A stretch of DNA of 64,000 nt from Staphylococcus piscifermentans (GCF_900186985.1 NZ_LT906447.1:2170001-2234000); one strand, 5' to 3'. Positions 53,520-63,365 are shown, counted from the stretch's first letter. Program-made: numbers and translations. Notes: generated from the sequence alone by a model not told the origin.

Positions 53520-54548
53520 TTATTTTACAACTTCTTTCAATTCATCAATTTGTTTCATAGTTGTTGTAGTTGAACCTGATGCAAAGTACCATAATTTTGG
53601 ATCAAGTTCGTAAACTTTATCGTCTTTGATAGCTTTAACATTTTTGATTACATCGTTGCCTAATGTTTGTTTAGCTGTAGATTTTTCGCCGATAGCTTGG
53701 CCGCGGTCCATTGCTAAGATAACATCAGGATTCTTCTCGTTGATATATTCGTTAGTAACATTTTGACCATGTGGTCCTGCTTTAATGTCTTTATCTGCTG
53801 GTTTGAACCCTAAAGTTGTATAAACAAGACTACCGAAACGTTCTTTAGGACCATATGTTGAAAGTTCACCTTCGTTTACAAGCAAGTACATTACTGATTT
53901 ATCGAATTTCTTAGTTTTATCTTTCATGTCAGCAATTTTATCATCTAAATCTTTGTTCAGTGATTTAGCTTTATCTTCTTTGTCGTAAATTTTACCTAAG
54001 TTTTCAGTATTTTTCTTCATTGATTTAACATAGTCTTTATCGTCAGCGCCTACATAAACAACTTTAGCTTTTGGTGCTGCTTTTTTGAATTCATCAATAT
54101 TTTTTTGGTTAGCTGTTCTGCCAGAAATAAAGATAACTTCTGGTTTAGCTTGTGCTACTTTATCAAAGTTTACTTCTTTTAAAGAACCTGTGTTGATGTA
54201 TTTATCATCTTTAAAATCTTTTAAGAAATCAGGTAAAGAGCTATTGTTTTCGCCTTTAGGCATACCTTTTACTTTATCAGCAACTCCTAATTCTTTTAAT
54301 GTATCTAATGCACCATAATCTAAGACAATCGCATTTTTAGGATTCACTGGTACTTCCACAGTATCTTTCACTTGCTTAGAATCACTGCCTTTTGGATCTT
54401 TACCACTTAACTCATAATCATTTTCAATTTTAACTGTTTTGTTCTCTGACTCGCCTTTTTTAGATTCATCTTTAGATGAACTGTCATTGCCGCATGCTGC
54501 AAATAAAAACATAATACTAATTAATAAAAATAAGCCTAGTTTCTTCAT
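53520..54548 (-). CDS. sstD: Iron-siderophore-binding lipoprotein SstD
   Basis: 342 aa substrate-binding protein of an iron ABC importer. Lipobox LFAAC with Cys19, acidic-basic linker (20-55), then the two-lobed binding domain. Long identity-like stretches with S. aureus SstD as I remember it (VIFISGRTANQKN, LLVNEGELSTYGPK, PKLWYFASGSTTTT). Binds catechol-type iron complexes in S. aureus. Last gene of sstABCD, 87 bases after sstC, with GGAGG and AAAGG before the ATG. A decayed copy of its 3' part lies at 57724-57934. Confidence 0.93.
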   Translation of the reverse strand: MKKLGLFLLISIMFLFAACGNDSSSKDESKKGESENKTVKIENDYELSGKDPKGSDSKQVKDTVEVPVNPKNAIVLDYGALDTLKELGVADKVKGMPKGENNSSLPDFLKDFKDDKYINTGSLKEVNFDKVAQAKPEVIFISGRTANQKNIDEFKKAAPKAKVVYVGADDKDYVKSMKKNTENLGKIYDKEDKAKSLNKDLDDKIADMKDKTKKFDKSVMYLLVNEGELSTYGPKERFGSLVYTTLGFKPADKDIKAGPHGQNVTNEYINEKNPDVILAMDRGQAIGEKSTAKQTLGNDVIKNVKAIKDDKVYELDPKLWYFASGSTTTTMKQIDELKEVVK

Positions 54549-54635
54549 TTTTTCCTTTTTCCTCCTAAAATGTCTATGGTTCCCACCTTATATTGCCGCG
54601 AAAAATTCAGCATCACCCCTCTCAAAGTTATTGGT

Positions 54636-55394
54636 TTAATCGTAATAAAGACAGATTCTTTGACCATTGACGGACTCAATTTGTACATCCATATCGTATA
54701 AACACTTCAAAGTTTCAGGTTGGATAACTTGATCTCTATGAGCTGCCTTAATCAATTGGCCATCTTTCATCGCAATTACATCATCTGAGTAGCAAGATGC
54801 AAAATTAATATCATGAAGTACGATAATAATAGTTTTTCCAACTTCACGTGTTAACTGACGTAAAGTCTTCATAATTTGCACAGAATATTTCATATCTAAA
54901 TTATTTAAAGGTTCATCTAATAAAATATATTCCGTATCTTGTGCGATAGTCATTGCAATATAAGCACGTTGTCTTTGACCACCAGACAATGTTTTCAAAT
55001 TACGGTCTTTAATTTCTTGTAATTGCAACAAATCTAAAGCTTCATTAATTTTTTCTTTATCTGTTTTAGTAAGGCGTCCTTTTGAATAAGGAAAACGTCC
55101 GAACGCGACAAGTTGCTCTACCGTAATATTAAGTTCGGTATGATTGGATTGCTTTAACACTGAAAGCTTTTTCGCAATTTCATTACTTTTGAAATTTTCA
55201 AGCGACTCTTCTTCCAATTTGATTTGGCCGGAGTCTATATCAATCAACCGACTGATAGCAGATAGCAAAGTACTTTTTCCAGCGCCATTCGGTCCAATTA
55301 AAGAAGTCAATCGTCCCTTTTGTATCGTCACATCAATCGATTGCAATATAGGCTTGTCTTGAATCGATTTATTCAAGTTTTCAACACTGATCAT
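54636..55394 (-). CDS. sstC: Iron-siderophore ABC transporter ATPase SstC
   Basis: 252 aa ABC ATPase. Walker A GPNGAGKST (34-42), signature LSGGQRQRAYIAM, Walker B YILLDEPLNNLD, and H-loop VLHDINFA. Energises SstAB. Start overlaps the sstB stop by four bases (ATGA), GGAGG seven bases upstream. Confidence 0.95.
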   Translation of the reverse strand: MISVENLNKSIQDKPILQSIDVTIQKGRLTSLIGPNGAGKSTLLSAISRLIDIDSGQIKLEEESLENFKSNEIAKKLSVLKQSNHTELNITVEQLVAFGRFPYSKGRLTKTDKEKINEALDLLQLQEIKDRNLKTLSGGQRQRAYIAMTIAQDTEYILLDEPLNNLDMKYSVQIMKTLRQLTREVGKTIIIVLHDINFASCYSDDVIAMKDGQLIKAAHRDQVIQPETLKCLYDMDVQIESVNGQRICLYYD

Positions 55395-56353
55395 TGCGCG
55401 TTCCTCCTACTGATTAATAGATAAATAAAGTACGTACCACCGACGAGATTAATTAAAATGCTGACTTCAGTTGTGGCTTCAAAGAGATGTTCTACAATCC
55501 ATTCGGCTGAGAACAAACTGATCCAACTTAATAAAATCGTAGCCGGTAATAAAAATTTATGTTCGTAAGTCTTCATAATTTCATGTGCTACATTGACCGT
55601 TAATAAACCTAAGAAAGTAATTGGTCCTACTAAAGCTGTGGCAATAGCTGTCAATACCGCTACCATTATCATCAATAAGCGTGTTACTCTGGTGTAATTG
55701 ACACCAAGGTTGATGGCTTGTGCTTTGCCTAGTAATAAAACATCCAAATATGGCAAGATGATAATCGTGACAATAATTAATGCAATCAATACTACACCGC
55801 AGACCGCCACTAATTTTTCATTAGAAGCATTGAAGTTCGCAAACATTGAACTTTGAACGGCTAAGAACTCTTCAGGATTGATGACTAGCTCTATAAACCC
55901 TGTGATACTGCGAAAGAAAGTTCCAAGAATCACTCCGATTAATAAAATAAAATACACTGAGAAGTTTCCGTATTTGAAAATCACTTGGAACAGTAAAAGT
56001 GCAAATAATATCATAGCTACTAAAGTCAATGCGAAGTTTAAATAAAGATTGGTTACCGCAATCGACTGGACTCCGAAGACAAAGATAAGCAGTACTTTCA
56101 CAAACATGTACACTGCGTCTAGACCCATCATGGAAGGTGTCAGTAATCGATTGACCGTAATCGCTTGAAAAATAATAACCGAGGTGCCGATAGCTCCCCC
56201 TACTAGCAACATTAAAATCAATTTACGGACCCGGCTTTGGAGTTGATATTCTAAAATATCCCAATCAATGCCGAGAAACAAATAAAGGACGCCTGTGATT
56301 ATAGTAATTGTTATAAGTATAAGTAATTTAGTTGTCAGATGATTAGCTTTCAT
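55391..56353 (-). CDS. sstB: Iron-siderophore permease SstB (FecCD family)
   Basis: 320 aa, nine to ten membrane helices. RVRKLILMLLVGGAIGTSVIIFQAI and the coupling region GPITFLGLLTVNVAHEIMKT are of FecCD type. Overlaps sstA by 11 bases and sstC by four, so strictly coupled. Pairs with SstA as heterodimer. Confidence 0.92.
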   Translation of the reverse strand: MKANHLTTKLLILITITIITGVLYLFLGIDWDILEYQLQSRVRKLILMLLVGGAIGTSVIIFQAITVNRLLTPSMMGLDAVYMFVKVLLIFVFGVQSIAVTNLYLNFALTLVAMILFALLLFQVIFKYGNFSVYFILLIGVILGTFFRSITGFIELVINPEEFLAVQSSMFANFNASNEKLVAVCGVVLIALIIVTIIILPYLDVLLLGKAQAINLGVNYTRVTRLLMIMVAVLTAIATALVGPITFLGLLTVNVAHEIMKTYEHKFLLPATILLSWISLFSAEWIVEHLFEATTEVSILINLVGGTYFIYLLISRRNAQ

Positions 56354-57317
56354 AGTTGCGGCTTCCTTTCAACAACATGGCTAAGAAAATAAAAGTACCG
56401 AAGACTCCTAATGTAAGTCCGATGTTGATTTCGTAAGGATAGACAATCAATCGCCCTATGATATCAGAAAAGAGCACGAAGATTGCACCGAGCAAAGCGG
56501 TATGTGGCAAAGCGTGCTTTAGATGATCGCCACGGTAAATTGACACAATGTTAGGCACTATTAGTCCTAAAAAAGGTAATGCGCCGACAGTTACCACGAC
56601 TAATGCAGTCATTGTCGCAGTGATAGCTAGTCCGTACATCATAATCCGTTCGTAATTGACGCCGAGATTATGACTGAAGTCTTTTCCCATTCCAGCAATC
56701 GTAAAATAATTGGCAAAGATATAAGTCACGATCAGTAAAGGGATACTGAGATATAAGACTTCGTAACGACCGCTAGTAATAACTGCGAAGTTGCCGTTCA
56801 ACCAGTTGCCGATGCTTTGAACTGCATTCGTACGCAAGGCAATAAAGGTTGTAAGACTGGATATAATGCCGCCGATCATGATACCGAGAAGCGGGACGAA
56901 GATGACATCTTTGAAGCGGATAACCTGTATCAACTTCATAAAGAAAAATGTTCCTGTAATACTTAATAATATAGCAAAGATAAGTTTAATGAGAATGTGT
57001 GCTTGCGGGAAAAATAAGAGCGCGATTAAAATACCTAATTTTGCCCATTCCATCGTTCCTGCAGTGGTAGGACTGACAAATTTATTCTGCATCATCTGCT
57101 GCATAATTAAGCCAGCTAAAGCAAGAGAGCTTCCAGAAATAATAATGCTGACAGTCCGAGGAACACGGCTTGAAAATAGTATATTGCGTTGTTCAGTAGA
57201 CAAATGAAAGATATCTGCTAATCCAAGTTGGCTGACGCCGATAAATAAAGATAAGATGCTTAAGACAATAAAAATAAAGAATAATATAGGTCCGCGCATC
57301 AGCTGCCTGATAATCAT
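56343..57317 (-). CDS. sstA: Iron-siderophore permease SstA (FecCD family)
   Basis: 324 aa, nine to ten membrane helices. RVPRTVSIIISGSSLALAGLIMQ and the coupling loop GALPFLGLIVPNIVSIYRGD are FecCD hallmarks. First gene of the operon; Fur box about 55 bases upstream. AAAGGA lies about 12 bases before the ATG, rather far; an ATG six codons downstream is the alternative. Confidence 0.92.
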   Translation of the reverse strand: MIIRQLMRGPILFFIFIVLSILSLFIGVSQLGLADIFHLSTEQRNILFSSRVPRTVSIIISGSSLALAGLIMQQMMQNKFVSPTTAGTMEWAKLGILIALLFFPQAHILIKLIFAILLSITGTFFFMKLIQVIRFKDVIFVPLLGIMIGGIISSLTTFIALRTNAVQSIGNWLNGNFAVITSGRYEVLYLSIPLLIVTYIFANYFTIAGMGKDFSHNLGVNYERIMMYGLAITATMTALVVVTVGALPFLGLIVPNIVSIYRGDHLKHALPHTALLGAIFVLFSDIIGRLIVYPYEINIGLTLGVFGTFIFLAMLLKGSRNYES

Positions 57318-57372
57318 AAACTGCTTGTGTCCTTTCTTGATATGATGAAATTTTCTCTATGTATTTGTTAGT

Positions 57373-57391
57373 GGAAATGATAATCATTATC
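57373..57391 (-). promoter_or_regulatory. Fur box of the sst operon
   Basis: GGAAATGATAATCATTATC matches 17 of 19 positions of GATAATGATAATCATTATC. It predicts iron repression of sstABCD. Confidence 0.88.
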
Positions 57392-57604
57392 ACTTAATAT
57401 CTATCCTATCATGTAAATTTTTTTTAGCAATAGGTTTTTGTATTTTCAATTTTTTTCTAACATGTTTTCAGATTAAATATGTAATATTCATGTATTTTAA
57501 CTTTCAAAAAGTAAAAACTCCTCACACATTAATTAAATTACTCCTTAGAATTTACAAATTAATTTGTAATAATAAATTACATACCGATACGTATGAAAAT
57601 ATAT

Positions 57605-57657
57605 TAAAAAAGCTACGATGAAATCTAAAACGATAGATTTCTTCATAGCTATTTTTT
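57605..57657. terminator. Terminator hairpin behind the sstD relic
   Basis: AGCTACGATGAAATCTA (57611-57627) pairs with TAGATTTCTTCATAGCT (57634-57650), two mismatches, with six A/T bases on both flanks. It stands about 70 bases after the relic's stop and was presumably its terminator. Confidence 0.75.
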
Positions 57658-57723
57658 AAATTCGGTTTTATATTCTCATAAAATAGTTCGAAGTTATTCC
57701 CTCTAAACCTCGATAACTATTTT

Positions 57724-57934
57724 TTATTTAATAACCTTTTCTAATTCATCGATTTCTCTAATTGTTGTGGCAGTTGAACCTGAAGCATAGAACCATAGTT
57801 TTAGATCAAGCTCATAAACTTTGTTATCTTTTGTTGCTTTTACATTTTTAATAACATCATTTTTCAATAATTACTTATCGCTCGATTTACCAGTCATTAG
57901 TTGGCCACGGTCCATGAGTAAAACAATTTTAATT
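57724..57934 (-). pseudogene. Relic of a second sstD (C-terminal 67 codons)
   Basis: On the minus strand the frame reads MDRGQLMTGKSSDK, an in-frame TAA, LLKNDVIKNVKATKDNKVYE, then LKLWFYASGSTATTIREIDE and a stop at 57724-57726. This parallels the last third of SstD (MDRGQAIGEKSTAKQTLGND..., PKLWYFASGSTTTTMKQIDE). The rest of the gene is gone; the homology ends near 57934, directly before the nrdF terminator. Confidence 0.85.
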
Positions 57935-57940
57935 ACTCTA

Positions 57941-57992
57941 TTAAAAAAGCGCTGAATCCTAACTGCTAAACAGCAGCAAGATTCAACGCTCT
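57941..57992 (-). terminator. Terminator after nrdF
   Basis: AGCGTTGAATC / GATTCAGCGCT with one mismatch, inner CTGCT / AGCAG hairpin, then six Ts on the minus strand. Confidence 0.85.
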
Positions 57993-58004
57993 CTTTGTTA
58001 TTAT

Positions 58005-58982
58005 TTATTTTTCTTCATCGTCAAAAATAAAGTCTTCATCTTTTAAAGGCTCAACATTTAAAGCTAATGTATAACCATCACCTTTAACTGAGAAGAAGTC
58101 ATGGTTTTTCGTTGAAGTGTCTAACGCATTTTCGATAATCGGATTGAATTCACGCTCTTCAAAGTAAGGTTCGAATCCTAAGTTTGAAAGTGCCTTGTTT
58201 CCGTTGTAGCGCACATAATTTAAGACGTCTTTTGTTAAGCCGATATCATCATATAGTTTATGAGTATAAGATACTTCATTTTTATATAACTCTTCTAAAA
58301 GTTTATACATATGTTGATCAGCACGTTGCTTCTCATTCTCAGAAAGTTCATTACGTAAATGTTGCGCATCTAGACCTGTAAATACACCATGAATTGATTC
58401 ATCGAGTAAAATTTTACGAATAATCTCACCTGATGTTGTCATGCGTCCTTGTCCAGCAAGATATAAAGGATAATAGAAGCCAGAATAAAACAAGAATGTT
58501 TCTAAGAATACACTAGAGACACGTGCAATATATTGGTCATAGATTGAAGCTTCTTTTGCCCATAGTTTATGATAATTACCGACAATTTTATCTGATTTAT
58601 ATTTTAGATGCGGTTCTTCTAATACCCATGTATCTAGTAAATAGTTTGTTTCACTAGATGGTAATAATGTTGTAAAAATATGAGAGTAACTTTTAGCATG
58701 AATTTGTTCCATCATTGCCATAAAGGAATAAACTGCTTTTTTACGCAAATCTTTAGTGTGAAGCATAATTAATGGCATTCCATCATCTGCTTGATGGGTA
58801 TCTAAACCAGTTAGACCCGCCAATGCTTTTTTAAATGTATCTTGTTCCTCAGGTGTTAAAGTTTTCCAACTTGCAATATCTTTAGAGACTTTAAATTCTG
58901 TTTCTACCCACATTTGGGAAATGTTTTGTCGCCAAAACATATTAGTCATGTCTTCTTGCGTGTTCCAATTGACAGCGATCAT
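58005..58982 (-). CDS. nrdF: Class Ib ribonucleotide reductase beta subunit
   Basis: Carries the metal-tyrosyl radical for dNDP synthesis. 325 aa. Metal-site motifs LDTHQADDG, MEQIHAKSYS (Glu, His, and the radical Tyr just after), VFLETFLFYSGF and LLDESIHG are intact. The ATG at 58982 (MIAVNWNTQEDMTN) equals the S. aureus start; a frame to 59006 adds eight residues without a site. 137 bases after nrdE, with a hairpin between. Confidence 0.96.
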   Translation of the reverse strand: MIAVNWNTQEDMTNMFWRQNISQMWVETEFKVSKDIASWKTLTPEEQDTFKKALAGLTGLDTHQADDGMPLIMLHTKDLRKKAVYSFMAMMEQIHAKSYSHIFTTLLPSSETNYLLDTWVLEEPHLKYKSDKIVGNYHKLWAKEASIYDQYIARVSSVFLETFLFYSGFYYPLYLAGQGRMTTSGEIIRKILLDESIHGVFTGLDAQHLRNELSENEKQRADQHMYKLLEELYKNEVSYTHKLYDDIGLTKDVLNYVRYNGNKALSNLGFEPYFEEREFNPIIENALDTSTKNHDFFSVKGDGYTLALNVEPLKDEDFIFDDEEK

Positions 58983-59038
58983 CAAAGTGCATTCTCCATT
59001 CTTCATTTAATTTTAGTTTATCGTCAAGTGCTTAAAGG

Positions 59039-59082
59039 CGGGACCACTTACACACTTACTGTCATTGTGTAAAGTCGTCCCG
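59039..59082 (-). repeat. Intercistronic hairpin between nrdE and nrdF
   Basis: CGGGAC / GTCCCG outer stem and TTACACA / TGTGTAA inner stem separated by a small internal loop; only a weak T run follows. Possible partial terminator or mRNA stabiliser. Confidence 0.65.
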
Positions 59083-59119
59083 ATTTAATAATTACCAACT
59101 CAATTTTTAAGTTAATTTG

Positions 59120-61225
59120 TTAGATTGCACAACTTGTACATTCATCTACGCTCAATAATTTATTACGTGTATAATAAAGAGATTTCAATCCTTTATGGTG
59201 TGCATAAACATATAAGCGTGATAATTCACGTGTTGAAATTTCTGAGTTCACATATAGAATCGTTGAAATTCCTTGGTCAACGTGTTGTTGAATTGTAGCT
59301 ACTAAATCAATTAAACGCATTTGATCAGTGTTAAATGCTGATTTATAGTACCACATTGTTTTAGGAGATAAGAATGGCATTGGATAGAATGTTTCTGAGT
59401 TGCCATAAGTACGACGTTCAATTTGATCTACAATCGGCATTACTGAACTTGTTGCATTCTGTACATAAGAAATACTTTGTGTAGGCGCTATTGCTAAACG
59501 ATATGCATGATACAAACCATATTCTTTAACGTCTTCTTCTAGCGCTTTCCAATCTTCAGCTGTTGGAATTTCTAAGCCTTCAAATAATGCTTTGACTTTT
59601 TCATATTCAGGAACAATGTCAGCTTGCGTATACTTTTCAAAATACTTACCGCTCGCATAATCAGATTTATCGAAATCTTGATAAGCTTCGCCACGTTCTT
59701 TAGCAGTTTGCATTGAACGTTCAATTGAGTAATAGTTCATTGTCATAAAGAATACATTTGCAAAGTCTTTTGCCTCTTCAGATTCATAGCCGATTTGATT
59801 TTTAGCCAGATAACCGTGCAGGTTCATAACGCCTAGTCCTACTGAATGCAATTCGCTGTTGGCTTTGCGCACTCCAGGAGCATTTTGAATATTAGCTTCA
59901 TCACTTACAACTGTTAGAGCATCCATGCCTGTGTGTACAGAATCTCTGAATTTACCTGATTCCATTACATTAACAATATTTAATGAGCCTAAGTTACATG
60001 AAATGTCACGTTTGATTTCATCTTCTACACCATAATCATTAATAATTGATGTTTCTTGTAATTGGAAGATTTCAGTACATAAGTTACTCATTTTGATTTG
60101 GCCAATATTAGAATTAGCGTGAACTTTGTTTGCATTATCTTTAAACATTAGATAAGGATAACCTGATTGCAATTGTGTTTGTGCAATTGTATTCAACATT
60201 TCACGTGCATCTTTTTTATGTTTTAAAATATTTGGGTTTGCAACCATATCGTCATAATATTTATCAAGGTCAATATCATCTAAGGTTACGCCATACTCGT
60301 TATAAACTGTATGTGGTGCGAACATGTAGAAGTCTTCGCCCTTTTTCGCCAGTTCAAAGAATTTAGCAGGCACAATTAAACCAGTAGAGATAGTTGATAA
60401 GCGGATATCTTCATCTGCGTTTACTTTTTTAGTGTCTAAAAATTCTTCGACATCGTAATGGAATATATTTAAATATACTGCGCCAGCTCCTGGTCTTTGA
60501 CCAAGTTGATCTGCGTAGCTGAAACCGCCTTCTAATGATTTTGCAACAGGCAATACGCCTTTTGCTACACCTTTAATGCCTTTAATTGCTTCACCGCGCG
60601 CGCGTAGTTTAGATAAATTGATTGCTACGCCGCCTCCGATTTTACTCAACTGTTTCGCTGTTGAATCAATAAAGTTAATTGAATTCAAGCTGTCATCTAC
60701 TTCTAATAAGAAACATGAAACAAGTTCGCCTCGACGTGCACGACCTGCATTTAAGAATGTCGGTGTTGCAGGTTGGTAGCGTTGTTCAATCATAGATGAA
60801 ATGAATTGACGTGCTTGTGTTTTATCGCCATCTGCTAGATAAAGTGCCACAATCGTCACGTGTTGCGGATAGTCTTCTAAATATTGTTGTTTATCGTTAG
60901 TTTTAAGTGCATAATCTTTGAAAAATTTACTTGCAGACATATAGCTGGCAAATTTGAATGGTATACTGCGCGCAAACTCAGTCAATTCTTTCAAATCTTC
61001 CTCGCTGTATTGTGCAAATACATCTACATAGAAATCATTGTCGACAAGATAGTGCAAACGTTCAATTTCACTATCGAAATAAATAGTATGATCTTTAATC
61101 TCTTCAAGATAAACTTCTAGCGCTTCTTGATCTTTTTCCAAGCTGAAAAAGCCGTCTTCTTTACGCTTTGTTACCTCATTATTTAATTCAATATGATTAT
61201 ATTGCTTTTCGTTCATTGTCTTCAT
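59120..61225 (-). CDS. nrdE: Class Ib ribonucleotide reductase alpha subunit
   Basis: Catalytic subunit reducing ribonucleoside diphosphates. 701 aa. Active-site cysteines in [17 protein letters not shown] and [11 protein letters not shown], radical-transfer Tyr pair near the C-terminus (SLYYTRNK) and the C-terminal redoxin pair CTSC. ATG at 61225 with AAGGTGG nine bases upstream; overlaps nrdI by 29 bases. No N-terminal ATP-cone, as usual for class Ib. Confidence 0.97.
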   Translation of the reverse strand: MKTMNEKQYNHIELNNEVTKRKEDGFFSLEKDQEALEVYLEEIKDHTIYFDSEIERLHYLVDNDFYVDVFAQYSEEDLKELTEFARSIPFKFASYMSASKFFKDYALKTNDKQQYLEDYPQHVTIVALYLADGDKTQARQFISSMIEQRYQPATPTFLNAGRARRGELVSCFLLEVDDSLNSINFIDSTAKQLSKIGGGVAINLSKLRARGEAIKGIKGVAKGVLPVAKSLEGGFSYADQLGQRPGAGAVYLNIFHYDVEEFLDTKKVNADEDIRLSTISTGLIVPAKFFELAKKGEDFYMFAPHTVYNEYGVTLDDIDLDKYYDDMVANPNILKHKKDAREMLNTIAQTQLQSGYPYLMFKDNANKVHANSNIGQIKMSNLCTEIFQLQETSIINDYGVEDEIKRDISCNLGSLNIVNVMESGKFRDSVHTGMDALTVVSDEANIQNAPGVRKANSELHSVGLGVMNLHGYLAKNQIGYESEEAKDFANVFFMTMNYYSIERSMQTAKERGEAYQDFDKSDYASGKYFEKYTQADIVPEYEKVKALFEGLEIPTAEDWKALEEDVKEYGLYHAYRLAIAPTQSISYVQNATSSVMPIVDQIERRTYGNSETFYPMPFLSPKTMWYYKSAFNTDQMRLIDLVATIQQHVDQGISTILYVNSEISTRELSRLYVYAHHKGLKSLYYTRNKLLSVDECTSCAI

Positions 61226-61589
61226 AAAAATGCCCCACCTTATCTTTAAACTCTTCAACGTCTTTTTGTGTTCCTTGTACTTCAAATTTCATTAAAAGAG
61301 GCACGAGGTATTCTCTGGATATTGTATCGCTGGCTTTTGCGAAGTTTTGTCCCCAATTTCGATTACCGCTACCAACTACTCCTCTTATCATTGTGCCGTT
61401 ATGTTGCAAGAACGTCTTGACGACATCCGGTACTTCTCCAAATCCGATGGTACTAGTGACCAATATATAAGGTTCATCTATGCGTATTTCCGCACAGTTA
61501 TCATTTGTAATCTCTAAGGTGTTATCAAAGCCTGTTCTTGTTATAAACCGTCTTACGTTTCCTGTGAATGAGAAATAAACTACCTTCAT
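61197..61589 (-). CDS. nrdI: Ribonucleotide reductase flavodoxin NrdI
   Basis: 130 aa flavodoxin-like protein that supplies the oxidant for assembly of the Mn-tyrosyl cofactor in NrdF. FMN-phosphate loop [10 protein letters not shown], and [11 protein letters not shown] and [14 protein letters not shown] around the flavin. GGGTGAT before the ATG. First gene of nrdIEF, with a long leader carrying NrdR-type boxes. Confidence 0.95.
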   Translation of the reverse strand: MKVVYFSFTGNVRRFITRTGFDNTLEITNDNCAEIRIDEPYILVTSTIGFGEVPDVVKTFLQHNGTMIRGVVGSGNRNWGQNFAKASDTISREYLVPLLMKFEVQGTQKDVEEFKDKVGHFYEDNERKAI

Positions 61590-61765
61590 TGAATCACCCG
61601 CTTTCTTATAAAGAACGCGTCATCCTTTATCTCCATAGATTAAAGCAGAAGCCATAAATAAAAAACATGACAGGCTGTCTTATTGCTATTGTTGTTTCTT
61701 GAATGAGACTTTATGACTGCTGCATGTTTGCATTTGATAATGATATTAGAATGCACTTTCCTTTG

Positions 61766-61781
61766 ACACTATATGTAGTGG
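61766..61781. promoter_or_regulatory. NrdR-type box, proximal to nrdI
   Basis: ACACTATATGTAGTGG fits 14 of 16 positions of the NrdR motif acaCwAtATaTwGtgt. It stands alone, about 180 bases before nrdI; no clear promoter next to it. Confidence 0.55.
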
Positions 61782-62006
61782 TCATTCAATTTACGAGCTG
61801 TATATATTTGAATCTTTACCTTATCATTTTATCTGTTCCACTTTAAACGCATTTACAAGAATATCAACGCATTTTAACTGCTTTCAACCATTAAAAACAC
61901 TTTAATCATGAATTAATCGTTTAAACGTTACTTTGTACTTTTAAAATAATAAGGTGTGAAAATGCATTAAAATAGTTAATTTTAAATTTAGCATTTTCCA
62001 ACTTAA

Positions 62007-62054
62007 CCACAACATATAGTGTTGGTTTTCGTTCTTCAATACTATATTATGTGA
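62007..62054 (-). promoter_or_regulatory. NrdR box pair over a predicted nrdIEF promoter
   Basis: CCACAACATATAGTGT (62007-62022, 14 of 16) and ATACTATATTATGTGA (62039-62054, 12 of 16) are offset by 32 bases, three helical turns, the usual NrdR layout. On the minus strand TTGAAG (62039-62034), 17 bases, TATGTT (62016-62011) form a promoter with its -10 inside the first box. The leader would be about 415 nt. Confidence 0.6.
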
Positions 62055-62348
62055 TTCATTATACCTAACACACTTTGTAATTTCAAAGAGAATCATTGCT
62101 CAAAAATTATTTTTAAATTGTCATAATCGATGTAATGACCGTCACATCTATCGTTGAGGAATAAAAGTTTTTTAAAAAAAGGCCTCAAAATAAATAATTG
62201 TAGTTTTACCCTTGATTTTTTCAAAAATTATGCACTTCTTATGAAATCAAGTGTCTGCGATTATAGACCTGATCAGCTTGATACAACTATTTTAAAAAAC
62301 TTAATTATTTACATCTTAAATCCTATATGGAAATTCAAACCTCTAAGT

Positions 62349-62362
62349 AGAACGTATGTTCG
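62349..62362. promoter_or_regulatory. LexA-like site upstream of eamA
   Basis: AGAACGTATGTTCG fits 13 of 14 positions of CGAACRNRYGTTYG, 110 bases before the transporter gene. No promoter was recognised beside it. Confidence 0.35.
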
Positions 62363-62471
62363 ATTTGATTATAACTATTCTGCTAAAGAATTGCAAGGAC
62401 TTATAGCAATACTAATTTGAATTATGCTAAGATGATATACGTTAAGTTTTGAAGAAAGTAGAGGCGAAAGT

Positions 62472-63362
62472 ATGGATCCGAAAATTAAAGGCATCATTGC
62501 TATCCTCATTTCAGCAATCGGCTTTAGTTTTATGTCATTGTTCTTCAGACTTTCAGGTGACTTACCTGTATTTCAAAAGTCTTTAGCACGTAATTTAGTT
62601 GCGATGTTGATTCCTTTATATTTCTTATATAAATATAAACAACCGATGTTCGGTAAATTGAGTAGTCAACCCTTGTTGATTACCCGTTCTACTTTAGGTT
62701 TAGTCGGCGTATTATTAAATATTTATGCGATAGACCATATGTTGTTAAGTGATGCTGATACTTTAATGAAATTAAATCCTTTCTGGACTATTTTGTTAAG
62801 TTTAGTATTCTTGCATGAGAAAGTACGTAAATATCAAATTACTGCAATGATTGTAGCCATTATAGGAATGTTGTTTGTGGTACAGCCTCAATTTTCATCA
62901 GCTATGATACCTGCAATCGGCGGTTTATTCTCGGGTATTTTCGCCGCAGCTGCGTATACCTGCGTACGTGCCTTGAGCACTCGTGAAGCACCTTATACTA
63001 TCGTGTTTTATTTTTCATTCTTCTCAATTGTAGCTTTAATTCCATTTGTAATCTTCACATATGAACCGATGTCTATGAAACAAATAGTTTATCTGATCGG
63101 CGCTGGATTATCTGCTGCAGTAGGTCAAATCGGCATCACCTTAGCGTACAGTTATGCTCCAGCACGTGACATTTCAATATTCACCTATGCATCTATCATC
63201 TTTACGGCTATCATGGGAATTGTCATCTTTGGTGAATCGCCAGATTTATACGCTACGCTCGGTTACGTTATTATTATTAGTGCAAGTTATTATATGTTTG
63301 AAAAAGCACGTCGGCAAGGTCGTAAAAATAAACCTGCTCGTGCACACAAAGGAGCGAATTAA
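62472..63362 (+). CDS. EamA-family transporter
   Basis: 296 aa, ten membrane helices in two EamA (DMT) halves: GIIAILISAIGFSFMSLFF begins the first, GGLFSGIFAAAAYTCVRAL the second; TLMKLNPFWTILLSLVFLHEK is the typical helix-4 motif. Basic C-terminal tail (RRQGRKNKPARAHK). Substrate unknown. AGAGGCGA before the ATG. Only three bases separate it from queF, so they are one transcript. Confidence 0.88.
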   Translation: MDPKIKGIIAILISAIGFSFMSLFFRLSGDLPVFQKSLARNLVAMLIPLYFLYKYKQPMFGKLSSQPLLITRSTLGLVGVLLNIYAIDHMLLSDADTLMKLNPFWTILLSLVFLHEKVRKYQITAMIVAIIGMLFVVQPQFSSAMIPAIGGLFSGIFAAAAYTCVRALSTREAPYTIVFYFSFFSIVALIPFVIFTYEPMSMKQIVYLIGAGLSAAVGQIGITLAYSYAPARDISIFTYASIIFTAIMGIVIFGESPDLYATLGYVIIISASYYMFEKARRQGRKNKPARAHKGAN

Positions 63363-63365
63363 AAA

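Larger units (their letters stand above)
61590..62471. other. 880-bp intergenic region between nrdI and eamA
   Basis: Besides the NrdR boxes it holds a LexA-like site (62349-62362) and an 88-codon frame on the plus strand (62154-62420) that opens with TTG, lacks a ribosome-binding site and resembles nothing I know. I treat that frame as noncoding. The rest is AT-rich without structure I recognise. Confidence 0.5.

Noticed and set aside
62154..62420. 88-codon plus-strand frame between nrdI and eamA
   Set aside because: TTG start without ribosome-binding site, no recognisable motif, high AT content, and it contains a possible LexA site; probably chance.
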